The position numbers and the translations under genes are program-made. The notes beneath the pieces were generated by a model. It searched no databases and was not told where the DNA came from. It saw only the letters and a list, made by a program, of their open reading frames with translations. Shown piece by piece: positions 1 to 8,680 of a DNA stretch of 64,000 nucleotides. Every line of letters begins with the position of its first letter. Position 1 is the stretch's first letter. The stretch comes from JAWPMT01 sp965215825 (GTDB lineage: Bacteria > Bacteroidota > Bacteroidia > Cytophagales > Cyclobacteriaceae): the NCBI GenBank assembly GCA_965215825.1, contig CBDCEM010000003.1:682001-746000 (forward strand), given 5' to 3'.

Positions 1-378
1 TATATGCCGAAGAACTTTCATTTCACAGACAGTGATGAAATCACGTTCTTTGATTGGGACTTTGCTGGTAAGGGTTTCTTGGTGAATGATTTGCTTAGTT
101 TTCAAATACACTTTTTCTTTCATGTGACACATGGCGCTACATCCAAAGAACAGGCCAGCAAGGATTTTCAGACTTTTGTAGACGCCTATCGTGAGCACAG
201 AGACATTTCGGACTCGGAATTGTCTTCCATTCCTATGTTGGGTAATATGTTTTGGATCTTTTATCTGGCTGTTCAGTATCAGGGTTTCGATGACTTCTCC
301 AATCCTTATTTTAATCAGTCTTTTATCAAACAATGGCTGAATCGAATGGTGCAATGGGAGAAGTTCTGTAACTCGTAG
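1..378 (+). CDS. APH-like phosphotransferase, C-terminal part only
   Basis: The visible part is the C-terminal lobe of an aminoglycoside-phosphotransferase/choline-kinase fold enzyme, a family that moves phosphate from ATP to a small-molecule hydroxyl. The window opens inside the catalytic loop (MPKNFHF fits the PxN end of HGDxxPxN) and is followed by DWDFAGKG, where DWD takes the place of the metal-binding DFD/DxD. A helical lobe rich in Phe and Trp follows. The nucleotide-binding lobe lies upstream of the window, so the in-frame ATG at 4 is probably internal. The substrate cannot be told; many chromosomal members are not resistance enzymes. Confidence 0.7.
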   Translation, partial: YMPKNFHFTDSDEITFFDWDFAGKGFLVNDLLSFQIHFFFHVTHGATSKEQASKDFQTFVDAYREHRDISDSELSSIPMLGNMFWIFYLAVQYQGFDDFSNPYFNQSFIKQWLNRMVQWEKFCNS

Positions 379-395
379 TGATGGATTGAATACTG

Positions 396-533
396 GTGAA
401 CGGTCGCTGGTGTTGTTACCTAACTTGTTTGCGAATAAGGACCTGGCCTGATTACAAAAAAGCATTACAACATATATTTGAAACGAAAACCATTCCTGAT
501 GATGTTGTAGGTTTGGAACTGTTGAAAAACTAA
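396..533 (+). pseudogene. Short open frame, possible gene remnant
   Basis: Between the APH gene and the hydrolase at 537 one frame stays open for about 45 codons. Its second half reads like protein (DYKKALQHIFETK, then IPDDVVGLELLKN) and it ends with TAA three bases before the next ATG. The only initiators are GTG at 396 or a later TTG, and the first third (NGRWCCYLTCLRIR) looks less convincing. It could be the tail of a decayed gene or a very small protein. No family recognised. Confidence 0.25.
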
Positions 534-536
534 GTA

Positions 537-1097
537 ATGAAGAATAATACTGCACTCCTGATTATCGATTTTCAGAAAGGATTTGACATTGAAGACCATT
601 GGGGAGGCAATAGGAATAATAAAGGTGCCGAAGCTAAAATTGTGTCCATTCTGGAAAAATGGAGATCATTGGGACTCCCGGTATTCCACATCATGCACAG
701 TTCCAAAGATCCGAAATCGAAATTACATGCCTCACATCCAGGCTTCGAAATGAAAGATGAGATCACACCATTGGATGGGGAGCCAGTACTTGCCAAACAG
801 GTAAACAGCGCCTTTATTGGTACGGATTTAAAAGAACAATTGGACCGTCAGGGAATCGAGCAATTAGTGATCGTAGGCTTAACCACGAATCACTGTGTTT
901 CGACTACCACGAGAATGGCTGGCAATTTTGGCTATGAGGTGCAATTGATTTCCGATGCTACGGCCACATTTGATCGGATCGGCATCAATGGAGAAAAGTT
1001 TGACGCAGAAACGATTCATCAAACGGCTTTGGCAAGCTTAAATGAAGAGTTTGCCGAAGTTATTGATACCTATGAATTGCTTCGGAGATTTAGCTGA
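537..1097 (+). CDS. Isochorismatase-family cysteine hydrolase
   Basis: A 186-residue single-domain member of the isochorismatase-like hydrolases, which cleave amides or vinyl ethers with an Asp-Lys-Cys triad. All three residues are in place: D11 in IIDFQKGF, K87 in VLAKQVNSAF and C120 in GLTTNHCVSTT, with the usual cis-peptide region before the cysteine. Length is normal and there is no signal peptide, so it is cytosolic. Related stand-alone proteins include nicotinamidase-like and N-carbamoyl hydrolases, but nothing here fixes the substrate. The ATG at 537 begins right at the first beta strand, so the start is likely correct. Confidence 0.85.
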   Translation: MKNNTALLIIDFQKGFDIEDHWGGNRNNKGAEAKIVSILEKWRSLGLPVFHIMHSSKDPKSKLHASHPGFEMKDEITPLDGEPVLAKQVNSAFIGTDLKEQLDRQGIEQLVIVGLTTNHCVSTTTRMAGNFGYEVQLISDATATFDRIGINGEKFDAETIHQTALASLNEEFAEVIDTYELLRRFS

Positions 1098-1169
1098 GTA
1101 CGTTCTCGGTTTCAATTCCTGATTCATATTTCATTCTAAACCGAATGCACATTTTCCATATGATAAAGA

Positions 1170-1200
1170 TTGTGAATAAGTTTTCATTCCACTAACTTTG
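1170..1200 (+). promoter_or_regulatory. Bacteroidota-type promoter (-33 TTG, -7 TAACTTTG)
   Basis: TTG at 1170-1172 and TAACTTTG at 1193-1200 are 20 bp apart and match the Bacteroidota pattern TTG/TTTG, spacer about 20, TAnnTTTG. Transcription would begin a few bases further on, 20-30 bases ahead of the ATG at 1231. The in-frame TTG at 1198 is therefore part of the -7 box and not a start codon. Confidence 0.6.
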
Positions 1201-1230
1201 AAATACAAAGTACTTTTAAATCATTTTATC

Positions 1231-1521
1231 ATGATTACTCTGAATAATCGGCAAGTTGTTGTTCTATTCATCTCTGGTCTCTTATTGCTGGTGCCTTTGG
1301 TGGCGATGCAATTGACATCTGAGGTCTATTGGACAACAATGGATTTTGTAGTAGCAGGAGCTTTACTCCTGACCACAGGTCTTACAATGGAATGGATCAT
1401 GAGGAAAGTGGTTAAGAAAAGCGTTCGAGCGGTTTTGATCGCGATTGGAATTGTGTTGTTCCTACTTGTATGGGCTGAACTGGCTGTCGGGATTTTTGGG
1501 ACGCCATTTGCGGGAGATTAG
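1231..1521 (+). CDS. Small three-helix membrane protein, unknown function
   Basis: A 96-residue hydrophobic protein with three predicted membrane helices: about residues 8-30 (VVVLFISGLLLLVPLVAM), 38-58 and 68-92, with a short basic loop (RKVVKKSVR) between helices two and three. I do not recognise a family with certainty. The ATG at 1231 is preferred over an upstream TTG because that TTG lies inside the promoter. The gene stands alone, with 170 bp before the next one. Confidence 0.7.
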   Translation: MITLNNRQVVVLFISGLLLLVPLVAMQLTSEVYWTTMDFVVAGALLLTTGLTMEWIMRKVVKKSVRAVLIAIGIVLFLLVWAELAVGIFGTPFAGD

Positions 1522-1693
1522 ATACGTTGATATGCTTCTGAAACGCCCCAATGGAGGATTGGTAAGATTCATGATCAAACGGTTAGCGTTTGAGTGATAC
1601 AAGGAGATTTGCCCTTGAAACTGAACTAAATACCCCCTTTTTATCACCAATTTGTCTTTCCAGTGAAAAACAGATTGGTCATAAATTGTCATC

Positions 1694-2206
1694 ATGAAAA
1701 AGCTAACCCTTCTTTTTATCGCGTTTTTGTTAATCAGTATTGTTACTCGAGCTCAGACTGACGCAGAGCTTGGGGTAGCGTCCATAGGTTTGGTCGTAAG
1801 CGATCTACCCGCCTCTGAGCGGTTTTATAAAGAAATCATCGGAATGGAGGAAATCCGACAATTTAGCCTGGATGAAAAATGGGCCGATGATGCAGGTGCT
1901 TCCAATGGTAGGCCGTTTTCGGTCAAAATGCTGAAGCAGAAAAATCTCCCCTCCGCAACCATCCTCAAGCTGGCGTATTTTGAAAAAATGGAGAAAAAGC
2001 CTGAAATGTCCGGCGTGGATGTACAGGCAGGTGTCAATTACCTGACGTTCTCCTACGATGCTAAAGGGTTTGAAGAGATTGTTGACAGAATAGAAAAGGC
2101 CGGCATTGAAAAAATGGGGTGGGTCAGTAGAGATCGATACCGACTGTTTTTCATCAAAGATCCTGATGGCGTTTTTGTTGAGATTTTTGGACCTCCGGAA
2201 GGTTAA
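1694..2206 (+). CDS. Secreted VOC-family (glyoxalase/bleomycin-resistance fold) protein
   Basis: A 170-residue protein with a signal peptide (MKKLTLLFIAFLLISIVTRAQ, cleavage near residue 21) followed by one vicinal-oxygen-chelate unit. The paired beta-alpha-beta-beta-beta halves are visible: GLVVSDLPASERFYKEIIG near the start, and the closing FFIKDPDGVFVEIFGP, whose Glu is the usual metal-ligand position. Family members are isomerases, dioxygenases or binding proteins; most are cytosolic, so an exported one is less common. Substrate unknown. Confidence 0.8.
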   Translation: MKKLTLLFIAFLLISIVTRAQTDAELGVASIGLVVSDLPASERFYKEIIGMEEIRQFSLDEKWADDAGASNGRPFSVKMLKQKNLPSATILKLAYFEKMEKKPEMSGVDVQAGVNYLTFSYDAKGFEEIVDRIEKAGIEKMGWVSRDRYRLFFIKDPDGVFVEIFGPPEG

Positions 2207-2295
2207 GGTTTCGAGCCTTACTACTTGTTAACGACCTGTTAATCAGCTTAACGAGGTAGGGAAAGCAGTTGATTTGGGGATAACTTCCTCGAACT

Positions 2296-3060
2296 ATGCG
2301 TTACCTCACGGGCACTTGTTTACTCCTTTTTTTCTGCCTTACTTCTTCAGCACAAGCATTAGACGATCCACTTGCTTCAACGACGGTGAGCTTCCATACA
2401 GAAGATAGCATTTGGGTATTTGGAGACTATTACGTTCCAAGAGGCGCTGACGAATCAACACCTGTACTGCTATTGCTACATCAGTCTGCTTCGAACAGCA
2501 ACGAATACCTGCCAATGATCCCTTCATTTCTGGATTGGGGCTTTCGTTGCCTTGCCGTTGATGCACGGGGAGGAGGTCAGAATTATGGGAGGCACAACCG
2601 CACCAATGCCAATTTACCTCATCATGGAGGAGGGCCACAAGCTTATTATGACTTTAAAGCTGCATTGAACTGGTTAAGCTCAGTAAGTTCTGGCAAGATC
2701 ACAATCATCGGCAGTAGTTATAGCGCAGGGCGCATGTTTGCTGTGCTTCTGGAAAAACCCCAAAATGTAGTGGCCGCTGCTGCTTTTTCACCGGGCAGAG
2801 GTTTTGCCAGATCTATGAATGGTGCCGCGCAAAGCTGGTCTCAACAGGTGGACTTACCGGTTTTTGTTACCTGGTCTCCGGAAGAAATGGACGATGAAAA
2901 AATCCAACGGTACGAAACAATCCGTTCAGAAACCAAGGTATTGTTTATGCAGGAACATGGCGTTCATGCCGCATCCACCCTAAGGCCTGATAAAAATCCG
3001 CTTGGTCACAAGACGAACATGGAAGGCCTGAAGCAATTTTTAATGAAGTACAGTCGCTAG
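2296..3060 (+). CDS. Secreted alpha/beta hydrolase, dienelactone-hydrolase-like
   Basis: A 254-residue exported serine hydrolase. A signal peptide covers residues 1-19. The core shows the oxyanion-strand motif LLLLHQSASNSNEY, the GGGQNYGRHNRT loop after strand 4, and the nucleophile elbow GSSYSAG, whose Ser is the likely catalytic residue. The C-terminal EHGVHAAS is the probable catalytic His region. It is a clear paralogue of the lipoprotein hydrolase at 36805-37557, sharing HQ-x-x-SN, the GGQ-x-YG-x-x-NRT loop and the GSSYSA elbow. Substrate unknown. Confidence 0.8.
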   Translation: MRYLTGTCLLLFFCLTSSAQALDDPLASTTVSFHTEDSIWVFGDYYVPRGADESTPVLLLLHQSASNSNEYLPMIPSFLDWGFRCLAVDARGGGQNYGRHNRTNANLPHHGGGPQAYYDFKAALNWLSSVSSGKITIIGSSYSAGRMFAVLLEKPQNVVAAAAFSPGRGFARSMNGAAQSWSQQVDLPVFVTWSPEEMDDEKIQRYETIRSETKVLFMQEHGVHAASTLRPDKNPLGHKTNMEGLKQFLMKYSR

Positions 3061-3163
3061 CAAAAGAAAACTTCAGTCGTTATTCTATGTTGTTTCCTAC
3101 AAAAAGGTGGTAGTAAATGAGGTTTTTGGTAGATTAGATGCTTGAACATAGCTACGCATAAAA

Positions 3164-3793
3164 ATGTCAGAAATTCAAAATTTTGTCCTATTCATGGGAT
3201 TGTCCTGGATCCTTATCATTACGCCCGGACCCGACTTGATCTACGTATTGACCAAAGGAATCTCATGCGGAAAAAAAGCAGCTTTGACTTCTGCGGTTGG
3301 CGTGACTCTTGGAATTTTGGTTCATACTGTATTTGCGGCGCTAGGTTTATCACTTATTTTACAAACTTCTGCATTGGCTTTTACGCTGGTCAAGATAATT
3401 GGTGCCGGCTATTTAATCTACCTGGGAGCTAAAATGTTAAAAAACAATGGGCCACAGTTTGATTTGGAGGAAGAATCCGAGATTCCATTACGGAAAGTAT
3501 TTCTTCAGGGATTAATTTCGAATACACTAAACCCAAAAGTTGCTTTGTTCTTCATGGCCTTTCTGCCACAATTCATTCGGACCAGTGAGACCGGTGCTTC
3601 TCCGGTTCCGTTTATTTTGCTAGGAAGTATTTTCGCGTGTTTCACTTTGACCTTTCTGATCACCTTGGGTTATTTCTCAGGATATGTGGGACAATATTTG
3701 AAAACAAAAGCATCAATTGCGAAATGGATACAAAATATATCAGGTCTGGTGATGATTTTGCTGGGTATTCGACTTGCTTTTACACGAAGGTGA
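3164..3793 (+). CDS. LysE/RhtB-family amino-acid exporter
   Basis: A 209-residue inner-membrane protein of the LysE translocator family, which export amino acids and related metabolites. About six hydrophobic helices are visible, and the family signature is intact: TPGPDLIYVLTKGISCGKKAAL near residues 19-40 and the FLQGLISNTLNPKVALFFMAFLP block in the middle. Length is normal. The true substrate (Thr, homoserine lactone, Lys or other) cannot be read from sequence. It is convergent with the HTH-membrane gene downstream. Confidence 0.88.
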   Translation: MSEIQNFVLFMGLSWILIITPGPDLIYVLTKGISCGKKAALTSAVGVTLGILVHTVFAALGLSLILQTSALAFTLVKIIGAGYLIYLGAKMLKNNGPQFDLEEESEIPLRKVFLQGLISNTLNPKVALFFMAFLPQFIRTSETGASPVPFILLGSIFACFTLTFLITLGYFSGYVGQYLKTKASIAKWIQNISGLVMILLGIRLAFTRR

Positions 3794-3884
3794 TATAACA
3801 CAATACCAGGTAGAGTGTTGTGGAGTCATGGTTGCAAAAACCTTAGTCCCTTGGATTAATTTTATCTGCAAGTAACAGAGAAGG

Positions 3885-3930
3885 GTCATGGAAGAATCTC
3901 GAATAAATGACCGCAGGAAACTTCCATGAC
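3885..3930. repeat. Perfect 10-bp inverted repeat between convergent genes
   Basis: GTCATGGAAG at 3885-3894 is repeated in reverse complement as CTTCCATGAC at 3921-3930, with 26 bases between. It lies between the stop codons of two convergent genes (3793 and 3955). There is no T-run directly after either arm, so it is a weak terminator candidate; an RNA hairpin or remnant is as likely. Confidence 0.5.
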
Positions 3931-3954
3931 GAATGTTGGTTAGGTTGTAAAAAT

Positions 3955-4791
3955 TCAAACGAGTTCCTCACCCCGATTTTGCCTGACATATTCATAACCA
4001 CGGTAGAGTAGTACGATTTCCAAAATGATAGTTGGAATCATGATGAACGCGCCGAAAAGGAAGAGGACCACTGTAATGAGAAAGAACCCAATGATTAGCT
4101 CCAAAACACCTACGGCTAAAGCCATTTTTCCCATTCCGTCCTGAAGCTTGATCAGTCCCAGCCCGAATACCAGACCAACCGCTCCCAGAGAAATTGTTTC
4201 TATCGCCAAAATTGGTAACATATAGTCTTCATCAAGCGGTATGAAGGAAATGAAAATGTCGAAAATGCTGATGAATAGTGATATCAGGATCAGCAGATAG
4301 ACAGAAATTTTGAGTAAGTCGTTGTTGAACAAAACAGCTAAATGCCGGAAGCCCCATAGAAAGATCGTGATGGACCCAAAGGACAACAATTTGATAAGTA
4401 TGTAGAAGCTGTTGTTGAAGAAAGTGTAGCTGGAATAGTCGTAGAAGGAGCCGATGATGACATCATATCGCGCCATATCCATGCCGATCTCAATGAATCC
4501 TACGATAAAGTAAACGATTCCCGCAATCCATGCCATTTGCAACCCATTCGCAACATTGGCTAATGCCGCCTGGTTTGTCATTTGATTGGTGGCAGCCTTG
4601 AAGACTGACAGGTCCTCCCCAAGTGCCGCAAGAATAATTTTGATAGTGGAAGTGCGAGGGGTGACTTCCCCTGCTTCAATCCGCTGAATAGTGCGGATAC
4701 TCACATGGCAAGCTTCTACCAATTCCTCTTGTGTAAGATCTTTTTCTTTCCTTAATTCTGATAATTTCTGACCTAATTCGGGTTGTTTCAT
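3955..4791 (-). CDS. XRE-type HTH protein with C-terminal membrane domain
   Basis: A 278-residue protein with an N-terminal cro/C1 helix-turn-helix (about residues 6-60; LSELRKEKDLTQEELVEACHVSIRTIQRIEAGEV is the classic five-helix pattern), then about six hydrophobic segments from residue 85 to the C-terminus. HTH proteins fused to a membrane anchor are common in Bacteroidota; their signals are mostly unknown. The ATG at 4791 is chosen because it begins just before the HTH. The longer frame to 4848 adds 19 residues with no recognisable role. Confidence 0.8.
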   Translation of the reverse strand: MKQPELGQKLSELRKEKDLTQEELVEACHVSIRTIQRIEAGEVTPRTSTIKIILAALGEDLSVFKAATNQMTNQAALANVANGLQMAWIAGIVYFIVGFIEIGMDMARYDVIIGSFYDYSSYTFFNNSFYILIKLLSFGSITIFLWGFRHLAVLFNNDLLKISVYLLILISLFISIFDIFISFIPLDEDYMLPILAIETISLGAVGLVFGLGLIKLQDGMGKMALAVGVLELIIGFFLITVVLFLFGAFIMIPTIILEIVLLYRGYEYVRQNRGEELV

Positions 4792-5006
4792 GATACATTC
4801 AAATTTACGACCGATCTTAAATTTCAGAGCGGCCTGGTTTTGAAACAATAGTACGACCCGTTGTTCCTTGTGGCGAATGCAAAGGTAATTTTATGCCCGT
4901 CATTTCCCCGTCATTCTTCATTTTGAAGCGACCAGGCAAGTTTTTGTGCAGGGCAAGAAAAGTTAAACTAAATTGATATTTCAATTTTTGCTTCATTATT
5001 TGACAG

Positions 5007-5834
5007 ATGATTTTTGAAACTCACGCACTGGAAAAACCCTACCAACCCTTTATTGAATCCATTTTTCATTTTAAAAATTTCATGCCCGACCACTCCATCG
5101 AGCGGGTAGTGCCCACAGGACATGTATTCATCATTTTTGAATTAGACGGCTTTGAGCGAAACACATTCGATAACGAAAGTTTGAAGCCGAACAATTCCTA
5201 TCGCAAAGTATGGATTTCAGGAGCTCACCGGAATTACATTTCCATTTCGGCGCATGAGCATTCAGAGATGTTTGTTATCCAGTTTAAACCCTACGGAACA
5301 CATCCGTTTTTCCATTTTCCTATCGAACAGTTAAATGACCAGGTGGTAAATACCGAATCACTTTTTAATGATGAGTTGATTGAACTTCGTGGTGCGCTTC
5401 AGCGGGGAGAGAATGCTCAGGAGAAGTTCCTGGCGGCAGAATCCTGGCTGGATTCACGTTTCGATGCACGTTTAGTTCCTCCGGTGGAATTGGTGGAATA
5501 TTACAAGGCATTGCAAGAACAACCTACCTTAAATGGACAGGCAATTACTCACTATCCCCATTCACAAAAACACCTCATTGATCAATTCAAAAAGTATGTT
5601 GGACTTACTCCGAAGTATGCTCATAGAATGATGCGTTTCAATGAAATCCTGAAACGGATGCAACAAAAAGAAAAAATTGCCTGGGCCCAAATCGCTTACG
5701 AATGTGGTTTCACCGATCAATCTTATTTTATCAAAGAGTTTCGACACTTTTCTGGATTTAACCCACAGGAGTTCATCGGTCAAGAACTGAACAAGGACGA
5801 TCCTGGTAATTTTTTCCCTTTAGATCGTAACTAA
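5007..5834 (+). CDS. AraC-family regulator with DUF6597-type N-terminus
   Basis: A 275-residue transcription factor. Residues 1-110 fit the beta-rich sensor domain common before AraC domains in Bacteroidota (VVPTGHVFIIFELDG and FVIQFKPYGTHPFF). The C-terminus carries the AraC DNA-binding domain, with the second HTH readable as IAYECGFTDQSYFIKEFRHFSGFNPQEF. The ligand is unknown. It is divergent from the HTH-membrane gene, with 215 bp between. No nearby target stands out. Confidence 0.85.
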   Translation: MIFETHALEKPYQPFIESIFHFKNFMPDHSIERVVPTGHVFIIFELDGFERNTFDNESLKPNNSYRKVWISGAHRNYISISAHEHSEMFVIQFKPYGTHPFFHFPIEQLNDQVVNTESLFNDELIELRGALQRGENAQEKFLAAESWLDSRFDARLVPPVELVEYYKALQEQPTLNGQAITHYPHSQKHLIDQFKKYVGLTPKYAHRMMRFNEILKRMQQKEKIAWAQIAYECGFTDQSYFIKEFRHFSGFNPQEFIGQELNKDDPGNFFPLDRN

Positions 5835-5893
5835 TGACCAAGCGTGTCATGCCGGTTTTTTTGACTTTATCATTGTTAAACCCGGATTATTCT

Positions 5894-5929
5894 GTAGAAT
5901 ATTTATAATTACTAGTCAAAATATTCTAC
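5894..5929. repeat. AT-rich 11-bp inverted repeat
   Basis: GTAGAATATTT at 5894-5904 and AAATATTCTAC at 5919-5929 are exact reverse complements with a 14-base spacer. It sits 60 bp after the AraC stop in a 331-bp gap. The symmetric AT-rich arms suggest a protein-binding site or mRNA 3'-end hairpin. Confidence 0.5.
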
Positions 5930-6013
5930 TGAATAATGACGAAAAATTCTAAAGGAAAGAATTTTTTTGTCAGAGTAATCCAGACAAAGCAGCGCTTTCG
6001 TCTGCCCCTTGGG

Positions 6014-6038
6014 CAAATTATGCTTAATGCATAATTTG
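6014..6038. repeat. 10-bp inverted repeat with 5-base loop (hairpin)
   Basis: CAAATTATGC at 6014-6023 pairs exactly with GCATAATTTG at 6029-6038 across a TTAAT loop. With the repeat at 5894 it accounts for most of the 5835-6165 gap, in which I found no gene. The tight loop makes it a better hairpin than the first, but no T-run follows on the plus strand. Confidence 0.5.
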
Positions 6039-6165
6039 GGTTAAAGGTGAAAAAATACCGGCAACTCTTCGGGCGCTCTAATATGAATCATCAATTTGAA
6101 ACAGGTTAATTTTTTACTATAATCAAAGATTGGACCGCTGTAATGTTGCTCAAAAATCATTTCTT

Positions 6166-6576
6166 ATGGATTTAGCAACAGCATTTACAAACATCAATTG
6201 GCTGTCAGTTTTGATCGCAGCAATCTCCACATTTTTGGTAGGAGGTATTTGGTACGGACCCATCTTTGGAAAAGCCTGGATGCAGGAATTTGGTTACACG
6301 GAGGAGGATTTGAAAAAACGAAGTATTCCAAAAACTTTTGGTTTATCTCTACTGCTCGCCTTTTTCGCTGCGTTGATACTGGATATGTTCATTGGGGTCG
6401 AGGCGGACCTTATGTTTGGCGCTTTTGCAGGTTTTTTTGCGGGGATAGGATGGGTAGCGAGTTTTTTGGGAATATTGTACCTTTTTGAAATGAGGTCGAT
6501 TAAAGCCTTTCTTATCAATGGCGGCTATTGTGTTATTTCACTTACATTAATGGGGCTCATCCTAGGCGCTTGGTAA
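6166..6576 (+). CDS. DUF1761-family membrane protein
   Basis: A 136-residue integral membrane protein with four predicted helices. The first carries the family pattern (FLVGGIWYGPIFGKAWMQEFGYTEED, a helix with GGIWYGPLF-like residues followed by an acidic loop), which identifies DUF1761. Function unknown. Start taken at ATG 6166; the 12 extra residues from 6130 precede the conserved N-terminus and rely on a TTG. Confidence 0.8.
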   Translation: MDLATAFTNINWLSVLIAAISTFLVGGIWYGPIFGKAWMQEFGYTEEDLKKRSIPKTFGLSLLLAFFAALILDMFIGVEADLMFGAFAGFFAGIGWVASFLGILYLFEMRSIKAFLINGGYCVISLTLMGLILGAW

Positions 6577-6747
6577 ATTATTGACACATTATCATTGATC
6601 TTCATTATTGACCGCCTCAGTGTTTTTGTAAGGTTTATTTCTCGTGTAGTTCTACTTTTAACTCTTCGCTAATCGCTTGGTAACTACATGAGGTATAATG
6701 ATTACAAATGGTTGAACTCATTTATTAAAATATAGACATAAAATAGG

Positions 6748-7278
6748 ATGGAAAAAGGATTATTAGAAAAAACGGGAAAACCTCTGGATCACTGGATTAA
6801 GGTCGTAGAGCAGTCGGGGTTGGACAAATACAAATCCATTATGGATTTCTTGAAAAAGGAACATGGCTTTACCCACGGCTTCGCAAATTTCGTCACATTG
6901 AAAACTTTAAAATCTGATGCTGGTTCTCATACTGATGCAGATCTACTCACAAACCAATACAAAGGGAAGGAGAGTCTTAAACCCATTTACGACCAATTGG
7001 TAAAAGAGATCAATAAATTCGGAGACGACATTACCCGAACGCCCAAGAAGGACAGTGTGAGTATGATCAGGAAAAAGCAGTTCGCATTGATAAAACCCGC
7101 TACCAAAACCAGGATGGACCTGGGGTTGAAGTTGAAAGATGTGCCAGTCGGAGACAGACTTGAAGGTTCCGGACCTTTCGGGGCAATGTGCACCCATAGG
7201 GTACGTCTGGAAACCGTAGATCAGGTAAATGAGGAATTGATCCAATGGTTGAAGGAGGCTTATGAACGAGCAAGTTGA
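6748..7278 (+). CDS. DUF4287/DUF5655 domain protein
   Basis: A 176-residue soluble protein. The first 60 residues fit DUF4287 (TGKPLDHWIKVVEQSG, then FLKKEHGFTHGFANFV), and residues 75-175 fit DUF5655 (KPIYDQLVKEINKFG, then KKQFALIKPATKTRMDLGL). Such fusions are widespread and uncharacterised; the C-terminal part resembles transport-associated domains attached to DUF1801 proteins. No export signal. The ATG at 6748 begins just before the conserved region. Confidence 0.8.
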   Translation: MEKGLLEKTGKPLDHWIKVVEQSGLDKYKSIMDFLKKEHGFTHGFANFVTLKTLKSDAGSHTDADLLTNQYKGKESLKPIYDQLVKEINKFGDDITRTPKKDSVSMIRKKQFALIKPATKTRMDLGLKLKDVPVGDRLEGSGPFGAMCTHRVRLETVDQVNEELIQWLKEAYERAS

Positions 7279-7503
7279 ATCCAAACATTGTCTATTTTCA
7301 CAGGTCACAGGAATGGGGGTAATTAATTGCAGGAAATCTGATATGGTTCGGGAATTTCTTCTGTTACAAAGTCTACTGCGTTGAGATTTGCTGCCCCTGG
7401 GATAGACTTTGGCAATTTTTAGTCCTCAGCGCTTTCTCAACAAATGTAAATGCAAACCAGATCGTGCCAGCCTTTCTTTGAGTACTGAAAAAATGAAGTA
7501 CTT

Positions 7504-8016
7504 ATGAAAACTAAAATGGTGATTTTATTGATTTCGATCACAACTATTGGATGCACGCAAGATCGGGATTTTAAGTCAGAGCGAATTTCAAAAACCGCCT
7601 CCTTTAATGCTCTTGGTGAAATCCGTGAAGTTTTTCCTCTATTTGGGGCTTTCGAAGAACGGAAATGGGCGGAAGGATGGGAGCCCAAATTGATTTATCC
7701 TGAGCAGGAGACAATGGAAGAAGGCACAACGTTTTCAGTGAGTGGACACGGACATGAATCATTATGGATAGTCACGAAGTATGAACCTCAGAATTATCAG
7801 GTTCAATACCTGGTCTCCACTGAAAATAGGTTCTGGACAATAGATGTCGTGTGCCAACCTGTTTCTAAGGAAGAGCAAACTAAGGTAACAGTTACATACG
7901 CCTATACCGGACTCAATGCAAAAGGAAATGAGCAAAATCGAGCGGCCCTTCATCACATGTTTCATGACGACCTTCAGGATTGGAGTGCGGCGATCAATGC
8001 TTATCTTGGCTCCTGA
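7504..8016 (+). CDS. Lipoprotein with SRPBCC-like domain
   Basis: A 170-residue protein with a lipoprotein signal (MKTKMVILLISITTIGC, lipobox TIGC, lipidated Cys at 17). The mature part looks like a START/SRPBCC helix-grip protein: an early FNALGEIREVFPLFG strand-helix, antiparallel strands in the middle and a long C-terminal helix (HHMFHDDLQDWSAAINAYL). It lies 14 bp before the Crp-type regulator in the same direction and is probably cotranscribed. Function unknown. Confidence 0.65.
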   Translation: MKTKMVILLISITTIGCTQDRDFKSERISKTASFNALGEIREVFPLFGAFEERKWAEGWEPKLIYPEQETMEEGTTFSVSGHGHESLWIVTKYEPQNYQVQYLVSTENRFWTIDVVCQPVSKEEQTKVTVTYAYTGLNAKGNEQNRAALHHMFHDDLQDWSAAINAYLGS

Positions 8017-8030
8017 ACTTGGATGAATTG

Positions 8031-8561
8031 ATGAACAATAGCCAAAAGCTTAATGAGTCGCTGCATAGGAAAGAAGTCCTGGAAAGTGGTGATTTCTTTC
8101 TCCAGGTTGGAAGGATGTGCAGTAAAATCGGATTGCTGAATCAGGGAGTAATGCGCGGTTATGTACATGATAAAGAAGGCCTGGAGGTGACCACTCACTT
8201 TTACCAGGAAGGAGACATGATTATTGGTAGTTTTCTACCTGATGTGCCTACGACCATGGCCATCCAGGCGCTTTCCTCATGCGAACTATCTGTGGCTAAT
8301 TATTCTGAAGTAATGTCCCATGTCAACAAGGATGCAAGGATCACTGAGGTCATTACCAGGGAGTTTCAAAAAATGAACAGACAGGTTCAGTCCAGGGTTG
8401 TAGCACTTTTGAATTTGACTTCATCAGAAAAGTACCAGGTTTTTCTCAACGAATATCCCGGATTGTTGAATCGAATTCCACACTATTATATCGCTCAGTA
8501 TTTAGGCATTACACCCACGCAACTCAGTAGGGTCAGGAAACAATTTTCGCAGGATGTTTAG
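8031..8561 (+). CDS. Crp/Fnr-family transcriptional regulator
   Basis: A 176-residue protein of the Crp/Fnr group typical of Bacteroidota. An N-terminal cyclic-nucleotide-type beta roll (GVMRGYVHDKEGLEVTTHFYQEGDMI) is followed by the dimer helix and a short C-terminal HTH (IPHYYIAQYLGITPTQLSRVRKQF). The effector is unknown and the cAMP-contact RxS pattern is absent. Start at ATG 8031, 14 bp after the lipoprotein stop; an upstream frame to 7980 would overlap that gene and relies on a TTG. Confidence 0.85.
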   Translation: MNNSQKLNESLHRKEVLESGDFFLQVGRMCSKIGLLNQGVMRGYVHDKEGLEVTTHFYQEGDMIIGSFLPDVPTTMAIQALSSCELSVANYSEVMSHVNKDARITEVITREFQKMNRQVQSRVVALLNLTSSEKYQVFLNEYPGLLNRIPHYYIAQYLGITPTQLSRVRKQFSQDV

Positions 8562-8680
8562 TTCACCAATCCATTGTTCTTATCCAGAACAATTCCAATC
8601 CCCCAAATAGGTCCACAGGCACCTTCCTTCTTGTATTTGGTTGCGAATTTGAGTAACTAAGATCTCGAAATTTTGAAGAT

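Noticed and set aside
1..378. Antibiotic-resistance kinase
   Set aside because: Only the C-terminal lobe is visible, and APH-fold kinases with many other substrates are common on chromosomes.
1198..1230. Upstream TTG start for the small membrane protein
   Set aside because: The TTG is the end of a good -7 box TAACTTTG; the ATG at 1231 fits the promoter distance.
4799..4806. TAAATTTG on the minus strand before the HTH-membrane gene, like a -7 box
   Set aside because: It lies 8 bp from the ATG, and no -33 element is found at 19-21 bp.
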